Shown here piece after piece: positions 25,982 to 34,017 of a DNA stretch of 39,734 nucleotides. Both the position numbers and the translations under genes were made by a program. Under the pieces are notes generated by a model. It was not told the DNA's origin. It saw only the letters and a list, made by a program, of their open reading frames with translations, and made no database searches. Source of the DNA: a virus; the IMG/VR virus record IMGVR_UViG_3300032116_000521, positions 1 to 39,734 of that record. The stretch is one strand, 5' to 3'. How positions within the stretch are numbered: position 1 is the first letter of the stretch; each line of letters begins with the position of its first letter.

Positions 25982-26571
25982 TAACTATACTCATGGGCAA
26001 GTGATTCATTCATTTTTCGAAACCATTCTTTCATAAAGACTGGTACTTCTCTTTTATTTATCTTACCTTTCCATGACCAAAGATGTGATTTATTCATACG
26101 ATAATAGTTATGATAGGATTGTAATGAATTATTCGGCACTTTACACTCATCTGGCATGGCAGGTGTGGGGCCAGTAAATGAACCAATTGGACAATTATCC
26201 GGTACACGAGCCAAGTCAGGTATCAATCGTGCCGTGGCATGAACTTTACCATAACGATATGTAAACTCTTTAAGTAGTTCACACCACATATTATAGAGCC
26301 AAGTATAGTTGGCCTTACTTTGGCGAACCCATATGGCTGATGGATGGTTCATCATCGTAGGCTTCATCAATCGTTCTTCACGTTCATCTGGCAGGCGCCA
26401 CCGTTTGATATTACGATTATTGGTTGTTTTACCAAGGTACATCTCACCATCAAGAACTCGGTGTGCAGTAGAAAGTAACTGAGCATACTCGATTACCATT
26501 TTACAAACATGGCGGTCAACGTGCATTTCAGCACACTTCACAGGATTATGGTCAAGATAAAATATATTCAT
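25981..26571 (-). CDS. Conserved phage protein of unknown function
   Basis: 196 residues, rich in His, Trp and Tyr: MNIFYLDHNPVKCAEMHVDR, HVCKMVIEYAQLLSTAHRVL, then HPSAIWVRQSKANYTWLYNM. I recognise this from hypothetical proteins of aquatic phages and large DNA viruses but know no function. Conserved His/Cys/Asp near the start (DHNPVKCA..HVDRHVCKM) suggest metal binding or catalysis. It overlaps the membrane protein gene by 4 bases. Confidence 0.75.
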   Translation of the reverse strand: MNIFYLDHNPVKCAEMHVDRHVCKMVIEYAQLLSTAHRVLDGEMYLGKTTNNRNIKRWRLPDEREERLMKPTMMNHPSAIWVRQSKANYTWLYNMWCELLKEFTYRYGKVHATARLIPDLARVPDNCPIGSFTGPTPAMPDECKVPNNSLQSYHNYYRMNKSHLWSWKGKINKREVPVFMKEWFRKMNESLAHEYS

Positions 26572-26852
26572 AGCATTCTAATTAAACCAATAGTATCAAT
26601 AGTAGTTAACAAGATGTAGTTAGCAAGCATCCCAAATGATTTCCGAGTATAACTAGCCCAAGCATACAGAGCACAACCAGTAATCCAAACAGGATATAAA
26701 ACAAGTAACGGTGGGTTCGGAACGGTAAGTGCCATAGTAATAGAGCAACCAATACTAATAGCCCAAGCCAACAACTCAACAATAAAACGGAAACGACCAC
26801 TTCGCCAGTCATCACGAATCCAATCAAAGAGATTATAAAATAAATCGTTCAT
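26568..26852 (-). CDS. Small multi-span membrane protein
   Basis: 94 residues from ATG 26852, chosen because it overlaps the previous stop (TGATG). The N-terminus DLFYNLFDWIRDDWRSGRFR is amphipathic. It is followed by about three hydrophobic segments (roughly 20-40, 44-65, 72-92). Similar small membrane proteins are seen in cyanophage-like genomes. No function known. Confidence 0.7.
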   Translation of the reverse strand: MNDLFYNLFDWIRDDWRSGRFRFIVELLAWAISIGCSITMALTVPNPPLLVLYPVWITGCALYAWASYTRKSFGMLANYILLTTIDTIGLIRML

Positions 26853-27133
26853 CAACACTCATCAGATCGAATCAGACTTTTTTTACCATTAAAGATAGAA
26901 TCTAAATCATCGAGATCAACTTTTTGAATTGGCTCAATTTGGCTGAGAGATTTCGATTCTTCTACAATTTCTAAATTACCATCGATGTGATATCCACATC
27001 CTTTTAAAAAAGTTTCAAATTCACCAATAACGCCATGTAAATGATCGGCATTAAACTCAAACGTTTTTTTGGTGACAATTGCATCAGCAAATGGCATTGG
27101 ATCATCTTCACAAATAAATGTAAATCTGCTCAT
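26852..27133 (-). CDS. Hypothetical protein
   Basis: 93 residues, acidic. It starts MSRFTFICEDDPMPFADAIV and has FNADHLHGVIGEFETFLKGC, a form I have seen in phage hypotheticals. No catalytic motif. It overlaps the genes on both sides by a few bases. Confidence 0.7.
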   Translation of the reverse strand: MSRFTFICEDDPMPFADAIVTKKTFEFNADHLHGVIGEFETFLKGCGYHIDGNLEIVEESKSLSQIEPIQKVDLDDLDSIFNGKKSLIRSDEC

Positions 27134-27387
27134 AGTGTTGGAATCTCCAACGGTTTAGCGCTACCTTTAAGTGCTTTAACACGTTTTGCAATATCTTCAC
27201 TTGAAACGGTTTGCATAGCGAATTGTTTGAATTCATCATATTCATTTTTTACTTTTAAAATACCGCCATGTAGCAAAAATAGTGCACAACCACCGGTACT
27301 CAAAGGAGCAACTTCACTAACACCATCCAAATTAATAATTACTTTACATTCTTTTTCTACTGAATCCACTTCAACAAATAAAGACAT
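27130..27387 (-). CDS. Hypothetical protein
   Basis: 85 residues, MSLFVEVDSVEKECKVIINL, then VSEVAPLSTGGCALFLLHGG, looking like a small beta-sheet protein. The ATG at 27387 overlaps the stop of the upstream small gene (TGATG) and has AGGAG 7 bases before it, so it is preferred to the GTG at 27390. It overlaps the next gene by 4 bases. Confidence 0.7.
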   Translation of the reverse strand: MSLFVEVDSVEKECKVIINLDGVSEVAPLSTGGCALFLLHGGILKVKNEYDEFKQFAMQTVSSEDIAKRVKALKGSAKPLEIPTL

Positions 27388-27560
27388 CACACTTCTCCTT
27401 TTTCAGATTTATTTTCTTTTAGTTTGGCCAATTTGGCACGTTTTTCCAACACTTCAGCTTCAATCATCATGTTTTTCCAATGGCCTCGTTTATCTGATGG
27501 CATCAGAGCAAGCATACGTTTTGTTTCTTTACTTAATTTAAAATCCCCGTTTGTTTTCAT
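27387..27560 (-). CDS. Small basic protein
   Basis: 57 residues, MKTNGDFKLSKETKRMLALM, PSDKRGHWKNMMIEAEVLEK, then a lysine-rich helix. Strongly basic, so nucleic acid contact is possible. It starts inside the last codons of the upstream gene and its stop overlaps the next ATG. Function unknown. Confidence 0.7.
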   Translation of the reverse strand: MKTNGDFKLSKETKRMLALMPSDKRGHWKNMMIEAEVLEKRAKLAKLKENKSEKGEV

Positions 27561-27823
27561 TTACCTACCTTTTGAATTACTTCACTTTTATCACAATCTT
27601 TAACACGAACTAATAATGTATCGGTTTGATTTAGTGGTCGAACAAAAAAACATTCACCCTTAACAGACCAAACTAATTTATTTTGAATGCTCCCATCAAA
27701 GTTACCATTGACGGGTGAATTAATAAAATATGGAGTGTAATAGAATGTTAAACCAAACACAACAACTGCCACAAAAAACAAAGTTTTATTTGCTTGTAAC
27801 CATTCATTAATTTTTTTAAACAT
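27557..27823 (-). CDS. Membrane-anchored hypothetical protein
   Basis: 88 residues. A basic N-terminus is followed by one membrane span (about 14-32, TLFFVAVVVFGLTFYYTPY), then a ~55-residue soluble domain with two cysteines (GECFFVRP, VKDCDK). It is probably anchored in the inner membrane with the soluble part outside. A TTGACT/TATAAT promoter lies just upstream. Function unknown. Confidence 0.7.
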   Translation of the reverse strand: MFKKINEWLQANKTLFFVAVVVFGLTFYYTPYFINSPVNGNFDGSIQNKLVWSVKGECFFVRPLNQTDTLLVRVKDCDKSEVIQKVGK

Positions 27824-28052
27824 GAAACATTCCTTGAGTGTATAATACTAACATTATACTAAAAAACACAATTAAAGTCAACAATATTATGGTAATCTTA
27901 TGAGATTCTTCTTGGTAATATTCCATCTCACGTTGAATCATTTCATGTTGAGCTTGTATCATATTTGGTACATCAGGTGCCATCATTTCGATGGTTTTTT
28001 GTGATGATTCCAATCGTTTTAAAGCCTGCCAATACCGATAATATGATAACAT
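27816..28052 (-). CDS. Membrane protein with N-terminal coiled coil
   Basis: 78 residues: an amphipathic helical part (about 10-48, with repeated Met/Gln/Glu) and one membrane span near the C-terminus (about 52-72, ITIILLTLIVFFSIMLVLY). Its end contains the promoter for the next gene. Function unknown. Confidence 0.7.
   Translation of the reverse strand: MLSYYRYWQALKRLESSQKTIEMMAPDVPNMIQAQHEMIQREMEYYQEESHKITIILLTLIVFFSIMLVLYTQGMFHV
27853..27881 (-). promoter_or_regulatory. Sigma70-type promoter
   Basis: TTGACT (27881-27876), 17-base spacer, TATAAT (27858-27853) on the minus strand, inside the 3' end of the 78-residue gene. It is about 30 bases upstream of the ATG at 27823. Near-consensus boxes with ideal spacing. 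Confidence 0.75.
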
Positions 28053-28055
28053 AAT

Positions 28056-28736
28056 TTAATCCCATAAGTTTTCATAATACTTACCAAACAATCTAAATGC
28101 GTTACGCTTTCTTTCATTGTGTGCATTTAGTCCATCCCAATCAACCTTTGGTCCAGTATAATTTTCGTCCCAAGGCAACTTATCACCACAATCGGTGTAA
28201 TCAAAGAATTTGGATTCCGGATCATCAGCAACTTTTTGTTCAAATGCCCAAATCATTTCATCGAGCACCCATGCCCAGCGTTTATGAATTAAATCATCGT
28301 GGTCCATATCCAACATTTGAATGTCAGGATTAGAATGGCGTTTTGATTTTGTTTTTCTTTTTGAACCACGCAACTCAGCAGGCACATCTTCATCATCAAT
28401 CCATGGCGAACCATGAGTTTCTTCTTTTAATTGTTTGAGCATTGGTAGAATGATATAAGACAAAGTGTAATCCATTGACCATGTATCATAACGGTCAATT
28501 TTTACATATTTGATTGGTGGGCGAATAAAGTCGAGTACAACACGAATGGCCTCACAAATGGGTCTAACATACTTTGTGTATTTCTCAACCCATACAGGAT
28601 GATCCACATAATCTTCATCGGCAATTACACCTTTACTACGACCACATTTACTCCAATCTGTCCAAAAAAAGATATACTCAAAAACAGTATGTGGAGAAAT
28701 CCAATGGCTACGATAGCCACTTAAATAAACTTTCAC
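28056..28736 (-). CDS. Conserved phage protein of unknown function
   Basis: 226 residues, MKVYLSGYRSHWISPHTVFE, then YIKVDRYDTWSMDYTLSYII-type sequence (here YVKIDRYDTWSMDYTLSYII). Trp and Asp rich, with LPMLKQLKEETHGSP and a C-terminal RLFGKYYENLWD. I recognise this as a widespread phage hypothetical protein with the same DxxDTWSMDxTL core; its function is not known to me. It overlaps the next gene by 4 bases. Confidence 0.78.
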   Translation of the reverse strand: MKVYLSGYRSHWISPHTVFEYIFFWTDWSKCGRSKGVIADEDYVDHPVWVEKYTKYVRPICEAIRVVLDFIRPPIKYVKIDRYDTWSMDYTLSYIILPMLKQLKEETHGSPWIDDEDVPAELRGSKRKTKSKRHSNPDIQMLDMDHDDLIHKRWAWVLDEMIWAFEQKVADDPESKFFDYTDCGDKLPWDENYTGPKVDWDGLNAHNERKRNAFRLFGKYYENLWD

Positions 28737-29248
28737 TTTTTATCTCCTGTTGGGAATGGCCAACTAGACGGTGCCAGTTCGCCATCAAATTCAATTGGTT
28801 TAAAATATCTATCATGCAATTCTTCCATGATAGTCATCACTTGTTCGGTATTTAATTCTGTATCTTCTAATCGTTCTTCTAAATCTAAAATTTCCCACTC
28901 ATCTTTTTCTACATCATGCCATACCCAAATACAAACTTCTTCTTTTGGTCTATGTATCAGGCACCATGGAGTAAACTCGTGTTCAGGAAATACAAAGCCT
29001 TCGGTCAAAGCATTTTTGTGAATAAAGACGGCAAAAGATTCCATGTTCTTATTGCCGCCTTCAATATATTGATAAAGCGCACCCTCGCCTGTTTCAAGGT
29101 CACCATAACCATCAAAAATGATTTTCATTTCTTCGACACTTGAAACATTTTCACCAATCTCTGATCCTTCATCAGAATCGTGGTACATGGCTTTTAGATG
29201 GTGCATTAACAATTCTTCAAATCGTTCATAATCATATTCGTATGGCAT
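28733..29248 (-). CDS. Acidic hypothetical protein
   Basis: 171 residues, very acidic, N-terminus MPYEYDYERFEELLMHHLKA. It has CIWVWHDVEKDEWEILDLEE-type aromatic/acidic stretches. No motif identified. Possible DNA-mimic character is suggested only by charge. It lies one base after the epimerase gene. Confidence 0.65.
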   Translation of the reverse strand: MPYEYDYERFEELLMHHLKAMYHDSDEGSEIGENVSSVEEMKIIFDGYGDLETGEGALYQYIEGGNKNMESFAVFIHKNALTEGFVFPEHEFTPWCLIHRPKEEVCIWVWHDVEKDEWEILDLEERLEDTELNTEQVMTIMEELHDRYFKPIEFDGELAPSSWPFPTGDKK

Positions 29249-29249
29249 A

Positions 29250-30098
29250 CTATACTTTCAATAATTGTGATAATGTATAAACGGATTCCATATATGTAGA
29301 AGGATTATTCAATACACTATATTCTAAATCACCTTCTCGTCTTTGGCAATAGTTTACTTGAAAATCGCAATTGTTTACCAGTTTAAAGGTGTCTACCATT
29401 TCCTTAACAGTATGACCTTTACCATGGCCTAAATTTTCTAATGAATTGGCAGGTGTTTTAATTGCCTTTTGAATAGAATGGCATATTTCATTCACATGAA
29501 CATAATCTCTAACAGGTGTGCCATCTGGTGTATTGTAATCACCACCATATAAATTAAATACTCCTGTTTCTCTTGCTTTCATTAAGTTATACATCAACCC
29601 ATCCATATTAGTGGGTGAAATCCCATCAGACCCAATCACATTATAAAATCTGAATGAAGTGAAAGTTTTTGTATTTTCAATGCAATATCTTCCTACTATA
29701 TCTTCAGCACATCTCTTACTCAAAGCATATGGGTTGATGGGATTAGCGGCTGTGCCTGTCGATGCAAACACAAAATTTTTGTAATTCAAATTCGTTAATA
29801 CATTATGTGTACCATTAATATTGGTATCATAATACTCATATGGTTTTGTTACTGATTCATTTACTTTGACCAATGCAGCCAAATGAACCACGGTGTCAAA
29901 CTCATCAGAATAACATAATTGATAACCATTCGTAATATCATATGAAAGAAAATGTTTGGGTAACAGATAATCATTCAAACATGGTTTGATATCAGTACCA
30001 AACACCTCGTATCCTTCCTTTTTGAGGAGCTTTACAAGGTGCTGGCCGATATAACCAGAACTGCCGGTCACCAATATTCTTTTTGAATCAATCATCAT
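29250..30098 (-). CDS. NAD-dependent sugar epimerase/dehydratase (GalE-like)
   Basis: 282 residues, extended short-chain dehydrogenase fold. The NAD site is TGSSGYIG (11-18), an acidic residue follows the second strand (GTDIK), then HLAALVKV. The catalytic pair is Tyr124-x3-Lys128 (YALSK) with the Thr/Ser of ASTGTA. PDGTPVRDYVHV is the GalE-type C-terminal motif. It is shorter than typical GalE (about 338), so the substrate domain is trimmed. It may make nucleotide-sugars for glycosylation, for instance by the glycosyltransferase at 2606. The second ATG (30095) is an equally possible start. Confidence 0.85.
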   Translation of the reverse strand: MMIDSKRILVTGSSGYIGQHLVKLLKKEGYEVFGTDIKPCLNDYLLPKHFLSYDITNGYQLCYSDEFDTVVHLAALVKVNESVTKPYEYYDTNINGTHNVLTNLNYKNFVFASTGTAANPINPYALSKRCAEDIVGRYCIENTKTFTSFRFYNVIGSDGISPTNMDGLMYNLMKARETGVFNLYGGDYNTPDGTPVRDYVHVNEICHSIQKAIKTPANSLENLGHGKGHTVKEMVDTFKLVNNCDFQVNYCQRREGDLEYSVLNNPSTYMESVYTLSQLLKV

Positions 30099-30381
30099 AT
30101 CCTTCAGCCCAAGTTATTTTGGGATTATTTCTTTCATACAATTCAACCAAATCTTTTAAATTCCACATGAAATCGGTTTCAAAGGTATCTAACCATTTAC
30201 TAAATCTACCCCAATCTTCAGCAAGCATTGGTGATAAACCAATCTCATCACCAAATTGTCCTAAATCTTCACCACGACAATCAATACGGCCAGCAGCATA
30301 AGTCCAAAGCTCAAGGCCTCGTTCTTCATACCATTGCTTATTGATTGGTCCCATCCAGTTGGTACTATACCTCACAGGCAT
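30088..30381 (-). CDS. Conserved phage hypothetical protein
   Basis: 97 residues, Trp and Asp rich: NWMGPINKQWYEERGLELWT, then YAAGRIDCRGED. This is a recurring phage hypothetical (the YAxGRID block is striking), function unknown. Its 3' end overlaps the epimerase start by 11 bases and its 5' end overlaps the next gene. Confidence 0.72.
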   Translation of the reverse strand: MPVRYSTNWMGPINKQWYEERGLELWTYAAGRIDCRGEDLGQFGDEIGLSPMLAEDWGRFSKWLDTFETDFMWNLKDLVELYERNNPKITWAEGYDD

Positions 30382-30697
30382 AATTTAATTCCTTCCAATT
30401 TGTATTCTCAGGCATTATTTCAATTTCGTATTCGGCCTTATCAATGAAATTGGCTAATACGCTGCCGCCATAGCCGTTGGTGCCATAGCAATTCTTATGA
30501 CAACGATATACCGATCCAGAGGTACCATGAAATTCATAATAGTCATCTACCAATTCAACTTTAACAATACCGCTATTGAATTGCCACGAATCAGAACCAA
30601 GATACCCTCCATACCAGCAGGCAAATACTTTATACAATGGTTCTTTATCTGTTGTAATCTTCACAACAAGCCATCTATCAGGCGTATAATCACTCAT
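30365..30697 (-). CDS. Conserved phage hypothetical protein
   Basis: 110 residues from MSDYTPDRWLVVKI; this ATG overlaps the upstream stop (ATGAGTGA), so it was chosen over an in-frame upstream codon. A beta-rich sequence with YKVFACWYGGYLGSDSWQFN, GSVYRCHKNCYG. No known function. Three Cys and many aromatics. Confidence 0.72.
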   Translation of the reverse strand: MSDYTPDRWLVVKITTDKEPLYKVFACWYGGYLGSDSWQFNSGIVKVELVDDYYEFHGTSGSVYRCHKNCYGTNGYGGSVLANFIDKAEYEIEIMPENTNWKELNYACEV

Positions 30698-31043
30698 TTT
30701 CTTTTTTCTCAATCTTAATCATTTTACCATCCATGAATAGAGCTTTATATTCTATCCATGCATCTTGTTTCCACGATTCATGTTTATCTTCTAGTGCAGC
30801 ACGATAAAATCGGATTAAACCATCAAAATCATGGCAACACACCCAGCGTTCATTAAACTGCCTGAGGTGGCCACCAAGAAATCCTTCGCCATCTACCCAT
30901 TCAGCATCATAATCTTCATGCCACAAGAATAAATGACCAGAATCTCCGTTATAATCAATCTTATATTTGTCCAACATTTGGCAAGGAGTATCTTTCGTCT
31001 GATACTCCTGTCCTTGATAGTGTATGTAGTCAAACATTCCCAT
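30690..31043 (-). CDS. Conserved phage hypothetical protein
   Basis: 117 residues, MGMFDYIHYQGQEYQTKDTP. The MFDYI..Y.G..YQTKD opening is a frequent phage pattern of unknown function. It contains HEDYDAEWVDGEGFLGGHLR. The start could be either of the first two Met codons. It lies next to the metallophosphatase gene with no gap. Confidence 0.72.
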   Translation of the reverse strand: MGMFDYIHYQGQEYQTKDTPCQMLDKYKIDYNGDSGHLFLWHEDYDAEWVDGEGFLGGHLRQFNERWVCCHDFDGLIRFYRAALEDKHESWKQDAWIEYKALFMDGKMIKIEKKENE

Positions 31044-31919
31044 TTAAATCTCCAAATATCTCAATTTAAATTCTTTTGCTCTTTGTTCATGGCCAATATA
31101 ACCACGAGGATTACAAACTACTCTTGTATCACCAATCATATAATCAGATACATTATGCATATGACCATGAGTCCACAATTTAATCTGTGGTCTATCTAAA
31201 ATAAAATCAGATAAATCAGAAGCAAACGCACCGTTCATTAGTGTATCATGCTTATAACACTCAGCAATACTAATTGGTGATGGTGCATGGTGTGTTACCA
31301 CAACATACTGTTTTGTTTTATTCTCAGTAGCAATCTTTATGTAGTCTAACATTTTCTTGTGGTCTTCCACAGAATCTTCTGGTGACCACTTTGAAGGTGA
31401 CTGATAATGATCCACAGTTTTAACAACTAGTGTGCCATCTTCGTTACGCTCACTCTCATGGTAAACATTTCTTTTATGTTGAACCATACGATTACTATTT
31501 TTAATTACTTGAAAATCACTCATACCTTTACTGCAATGCCATAAGGTCAATGGATCACCTTTGTTCATATCAGTCCATAACGTACCAGCAACAAAGGTCA
31601 CACCATCATGTTCCCATGTTTCTTTCTCAAGTAAATGAATATTTGGTAAATCAGCCAACTCAGCTTTTAATCTATCATAGGTATCAATAATATCAAAATT
31701 ATAATGCTCGTGATTACCCATAATGTAAACCACATGAGGAAATTGAAACGAACAACGCTTAAAGAAATCTTTAACCATCATTCTTTCTTTTGGTTTATTC
31801 TTGAATTGACTGGCGGTACAGATATCACCACTCAAAATTAAAACGTCAGCATTCTCCTCATTCTTTAAAAGAATGTCGCCAAATTCTAAATGAATATCAG
31901 ATGCTAACGATATTTTCAT
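31044..31919 (-). CDS. Calcineurin-like metallophosphatase
   Basis: 291 residues with the full motif set of the two-metal phosphoesterases: SDIHLEFGD (D-x-H), SGDIC (GD), MGNHEHY (GNHE), VVTHHAPSP (H) and WTHGHMHN (GHxH). It may hydrolyse nucleotides, RNA or phosphoproteins; the sequence does not say which. It is about the usual length for the single-domain form. It overlaps the upstream small gene by one base. Confidence 0.9.
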   Translation of the reverse strand: MKISLASDIHLEFGDILLKNEENADVLILSGDICTASQFKNKPKERMMVKDFFKRCSFQFPHVVYIMGNHEHYNFDIIDTYDRLKAELADLPNIHLLEKETWEHDGVTFVAGTLWTDMNKGDPLTLWHCSKGMSDFQVIKNSNRMVQHKRNVYHESERNEDGTLVVKTVDHYQSPSKWSPEDSVEDHKKMLDYIKIATENKTKQYVVVTHHAPSPISIAECYKHDTLMNGAFASDLSDFILDRPQIKLWTHGHMHNVSDYMIGDTRVVCNPRGYIGHEQRAKEFKLRYLEI

Positions 31920-32152
31920 TAATGTACCAGTTTGTTTTCTCGTTCTGTTTTGTGTATAACATCTTTTGGTGACTCCAAAAGCTTTATGTAATCTTCTTCA
32001 ATATTGCTTTGTTTGGCTATCCATGTTAAACGAGCCAAAATCACGGCAATCAAATTGAGTGGATGAATTTCAAATGTAGTCAACCACTTTAATAATTCAG
32101 TATCAATATCTAGTGATAGTTGCTCTAACTTATCATCATTAAATTGGGCCAT
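31919..32152 (-). CDS. Hypothetical protein
   Basis: 77 residues, helical, MAQFNDDKLEQLSLDIDTEL with a hydrophobic helix PLNLIAVILARLTWIAKQ. No motif recognised. Coupled by overlap to both neighbours. Confidence 0.65.
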   Translation of the reverse strand: MAQFNDDKLEQLSLDIDTELLKWLTTFEIHPLNLIAVILARLTWIAKQSNIEEDYIKLLESPKDVIHKTERENKLVH

Positions 32153-32591
32153 GTTTCACCTTTATCATTTGGCCATTTTTCCATTGATTACGCCATTTGA
32201 CTGGTTCGGCATTGTTTTCACGGTCACGCCAGAGTGCCGCACATTGTGATTGTGTTAAACCACCATACACATTGCAATCTTCCATAAACAACTGTTGGTC
32301 AGTTTTGGGTTTTGTTTCAGGTTTGGCCGCAACCACAGGTGGTTGTGGTTTAACTTCTTCCCACTTTGGTTCTTCATTGATAACTGGTGTTTTTACTGCA
32401 GCCACTTCAACAGATTTATTATCATTCTTCGATGGCATGGCGAACACGACAACACAAAATACTATGCCAATACCAGTAACAATAAATCGCCAGTACATGC
32501 CAACCAAAAAGATGGCAATAGCAGCAACAATTATAATCTGTAATACACCGGTCGTTAAACCTACTTCAGCTAAATTATCAAATAATTCCAT
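32139..32591 (-). CDS. Membrane protein with soluble C-terminal domain
   Basis: 150 residues. Two membrane spans (about 17-32 and 36-52), a Lys/Pro/Glu-rich linker (about 60-95), then a small domain with two cysteines (MEDCNVYGGLTQSQCAALWR). The layout suggests a periplasmic or cytoplasmic domain tethered by a flexible arm. A spanin-like or transport role would be guesswork. Confidence 0.7.
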   Translation of the reverse strand: MELFDNLAEVGLTTGVLQIIIVAAIAIFLVGMYWRFIVTGIGIVFCVVVFAMPSKNDNKSVEVAAVKTPVINEEPKWEEVKPQPPVVAAKPETKPKTDQQLFMEDCNVYGGLTQSQCAALWRDRENNAEPVKWRNQWKNGQMIKVKHGPI

Positions 32592-32593
32592 GA

Positions 32594-32836
32594 TTACTTT
32601 TTCTCAGGATATGGTTCACAATGTACATTGATTGGTACTAATACTTTACCAGAATCAGTTTTCTTTACAACATACTCAACATTTGGCCTCATACCAGCGC
32701 CAACACAATCTTTATTGTATTTGATGACATCAGTATTTGCCAATGCTTTAGGTCCTTCGTAACCAGAGAGTTTTGGTGTTGAACTGCAACCAATCAATAA
32801 CAATATCAAACTACTAACTGCTATGCTTTTTTTCAC
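32594..32836 (-). CDS. Small lipoprotein
   Basis: 80 residues. Signal peptide MKKSIAVSSLILLLIGC with lipobox LIGC and Ser after the lipidated Cys17, predicting outer-membrane sorting. The mature part has Cys pairs (KDCVGAGMRP, NVHCEPYP) likely to form a disulphide. Together with the neighbouring membrane protein it resembles a two-component envelope pair, but it is not a recognisable Rz1. Overlaps the next gene by 23 bases. Confidence 0.8.
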   Translation of the reverse strand: MKKSIAVSSLILLLIGCSSTPKLSGYEGPKALANTDVIKYNKDCVGAGMRPNVEYVVKKTDSGKVLVPINVHCEPYPEKK

Positions 32837-33035
32837 TTTTTAACTCCATAATGTGTTTAATAACTTCTTTTGCTTGAATCATATCAGATTTAGATAAAGC
32901 CGATTCAATCAATGATTCACTAAGCGATTCTTCTTTAGAACGATTCAACAACCATTGCATAAACAAATTTGCTTCCGATTTATCATAAAAATTTTTAATG
33001 GGTTTGCCATTCATTCTTACTGTATAAAGAATCAT
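32814..33035 (-). CDS. Hypothetical protein
   Basis: 73 residues, MILYTVRMNGKPIKNFYDKS then a helical, serine-rich part (SLSESLIESALSKSDM). No known motif. The ATG overlaps the preceding small membrane gene (ATGA). Confidence 0.65.
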   Translation of the reverse strand: MILYTVRMNGKPIKNFYDKSEANLFMQWLLNRSKEESLSESLIESALSKSDMIQAKEVIKHIMELKSEKKHSS

Positions 33036-33160
33036 TTTTCAACACTCACATTAATTGATTTGACCTTATCGATACCACCATCTAAGGCTTGTGCAATACC
33101 AGTAAAACCTACTGTACCAACAAAAAATCCTAAAACACAACCAATAACAAAATTAATCAT
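33032..33160 (-). CDS. Tiny membrane protein
   Basis: 42 residues, one Gly-rich membrane span near the N-terminus (about 3-22, NFVIGCVLGFFVGTVGFTGI), then a short soluble tail. Good GAAAGGAA ribosome site. It is the first gene after promoter module A. Function unknown. Confidence 0.7.
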   Translation of the reverse strand: MINFVIGCVLGFFVGTVGFTGIAQALDGGIDKVKSINVSVEK

Positions 33161-33187
33161 ATAAATTCCTTTCTCACTTTAAAAACC

Positions 33188-33215
33188 ATTATATCACAAC
33201 CATGGAATAATACAA
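33188..33215 (-). promoter_or_regulatory. Early promoter, module copy A
   Basis: TTGTAT (33215-33210), 16-base spacer, TATAAT (33193-33188) followed by GG on the minus strand. It lies 4 bases downstream of the palindromic element at 33220-33240. Same geometry as copies B and C. Confidence 0.75.
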
Positions 33216-33219
33216 CCAT

Positions 33220-33240
33220 CTGTTGTGTGGATACAACACT
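33220..33240. repeat. Palindromic promoter-associated element, copy A
   Basis: 21 bp with arms CTGTTGTGT and ATACAACACT around GG. It overlaps the TAG stop of the gene at 33239. Nearly the same sequence recurs at 35926 and 39165. Confidence 0.8.
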
Positions 33241-33457
33241 ACTCAGGCCTCAATTCCAACTTACCAATACCAATATATTCTTCAATGGACTTCTTTAGGT
33301 TGCGCTTGGAGGTTGATGGTGGTATGAACACATAGTCCCGATGGTCGCCTGTTTTGGCACTTAGGATCTCGTTTAGGTAGGTCAAAGCATCAATTGGATT
33401 ATTGAACTCTTTGAGACCTACATTATTCATCAAATTTGGTTTTGCAATATATTTCAC
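33239..33457 (-). CDS. Hypothetical protein
   Basis: 72 residues, MKYIAKPNLMNNVGLKEFNN, with a basic stretch TSKRNLKKSIEEYI. No known family. It overlaps the next gene by 4 bases and its stop sits in palindrome A, marking the end of this operon. Confidence 0.65.
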   Translation of the reverse strand: MKYIAKPNLMNNVGLKEFNNPIDALTYLNEILSAKTGDHRDYVFIPPSTSKRNLKKSIEEYIGIGKLELRPE

Positions 33458-33780
33458 TTTTTACCTTTTTCTTTTTTCATTAATTGTTCACGTAATGCGG
33501 CACATTCTTCTTCAAGCATTTTATTCTTACGAACTTCTGCCATCATTACATCTTCAAACAAACTCCACAATTTCTGAAATTTAACATCATAAACATGAGC
33601 AAGGCTCTGCACATGATTTGAAACTGTGTATTCATTATCATGTTCTACCCAGCCCTCAAATAAACCTTCATCGAGCTCTTTAAGGTCATCAACTATTCCC
33701 CAACATTTGATAATTTGTTGTTCAAAATCAAATCGGTCACTAGGTGCTTTTTGGTCACCAGCCATATGATGGTCACTCAT
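33454..33780 (-). CDS. Conserved phage hypothetical protein
   Basis: 108 residues. DFEQQIIKCWGIVDDLKELD and a central FQKLWSLFEDVM helix recur in hypothetical proteins of aquatic phages. The last 30 residues form a charged coiled coil. Function unknown. It overlaps the previous small gene by 8 bases. Confidence 0.7.
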   Translation of the reverse strand: MSDHHMAGDQKAPSDRFDFEQQIIKCWGIVDDLKELDEGLFEGWVEHDNEYTVSNHVQSLAHVYDVKFQKLWSLFEDVMMAEVRKNKMLEEECAALREQLMKKEKGKK

Positions 33781-33934
33781 AACTTTTCATCCATTCCAAT
33801 AATATGATTTTTGCTTCTCTGTGTTCAATGCCAAATGCCTGTTGCAAATATGGTGAGGCACCAAACATATTGGTTACACCAGTTTCACGTAGTGTATTCA
33901 AATACTCAAACATTTCTTCTTTATCGATTGTCAT
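33773..33934 (-). CDS. Small hypothetical protein
   Basis: 53 residues, MTIDKEEMFEYLNTLRETGV, NMFGASPYLQQAFGIEHREA, KIILLEWMKSYE. Helical with a helix-turn-helix-like rhythm: the TGVTNMFGASPYL ... FGI form is common in phage hypotheticals. No clear ribosome site. It ends overlapping the next ATG. Confidence 0.7.
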   Translation of the reverse strand: MTIDKEEMFEYLNTLRETGVTNMFGASPYLQQAFGIEHREAKIILLEWMKSYE

Positions 33935-33960
33935 AGATTTCCATAATATAAAAAGGTGCC

Positions 33961-34007
33961 ATCATATAGCTCGAGCGTTTCACAACGAGTCTAAACGACT
34001 ATATGAT
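33961..34007 (-). other. Long structured hairpin, possible terminator or small RNA
   Basis: A perfect 9-bp inverted repeat ATCATATAG (33961-33969) with CTATATGAT (33999-34007), enclosing a second stem CGTTT/AAACG (33976-33980 and 33993-33997). On the minus strand it follows the stop of the gene at 34018 and is itself followed by GGCACCTTTTTATATT. The T-run suggests termination or attenuation; a discrete RNA is possible. Confidence 0.5.
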
Positions 34008-34017
34008 AGCGGAGAGA

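Noticed and set aside
26045-26065. GATAAATA-like late promoter match within the gene at 25981
   Set aside because: It is internal to a coding region with no downstream gene start at a suitable distance, and is expected by chance in AT-rich DNA.
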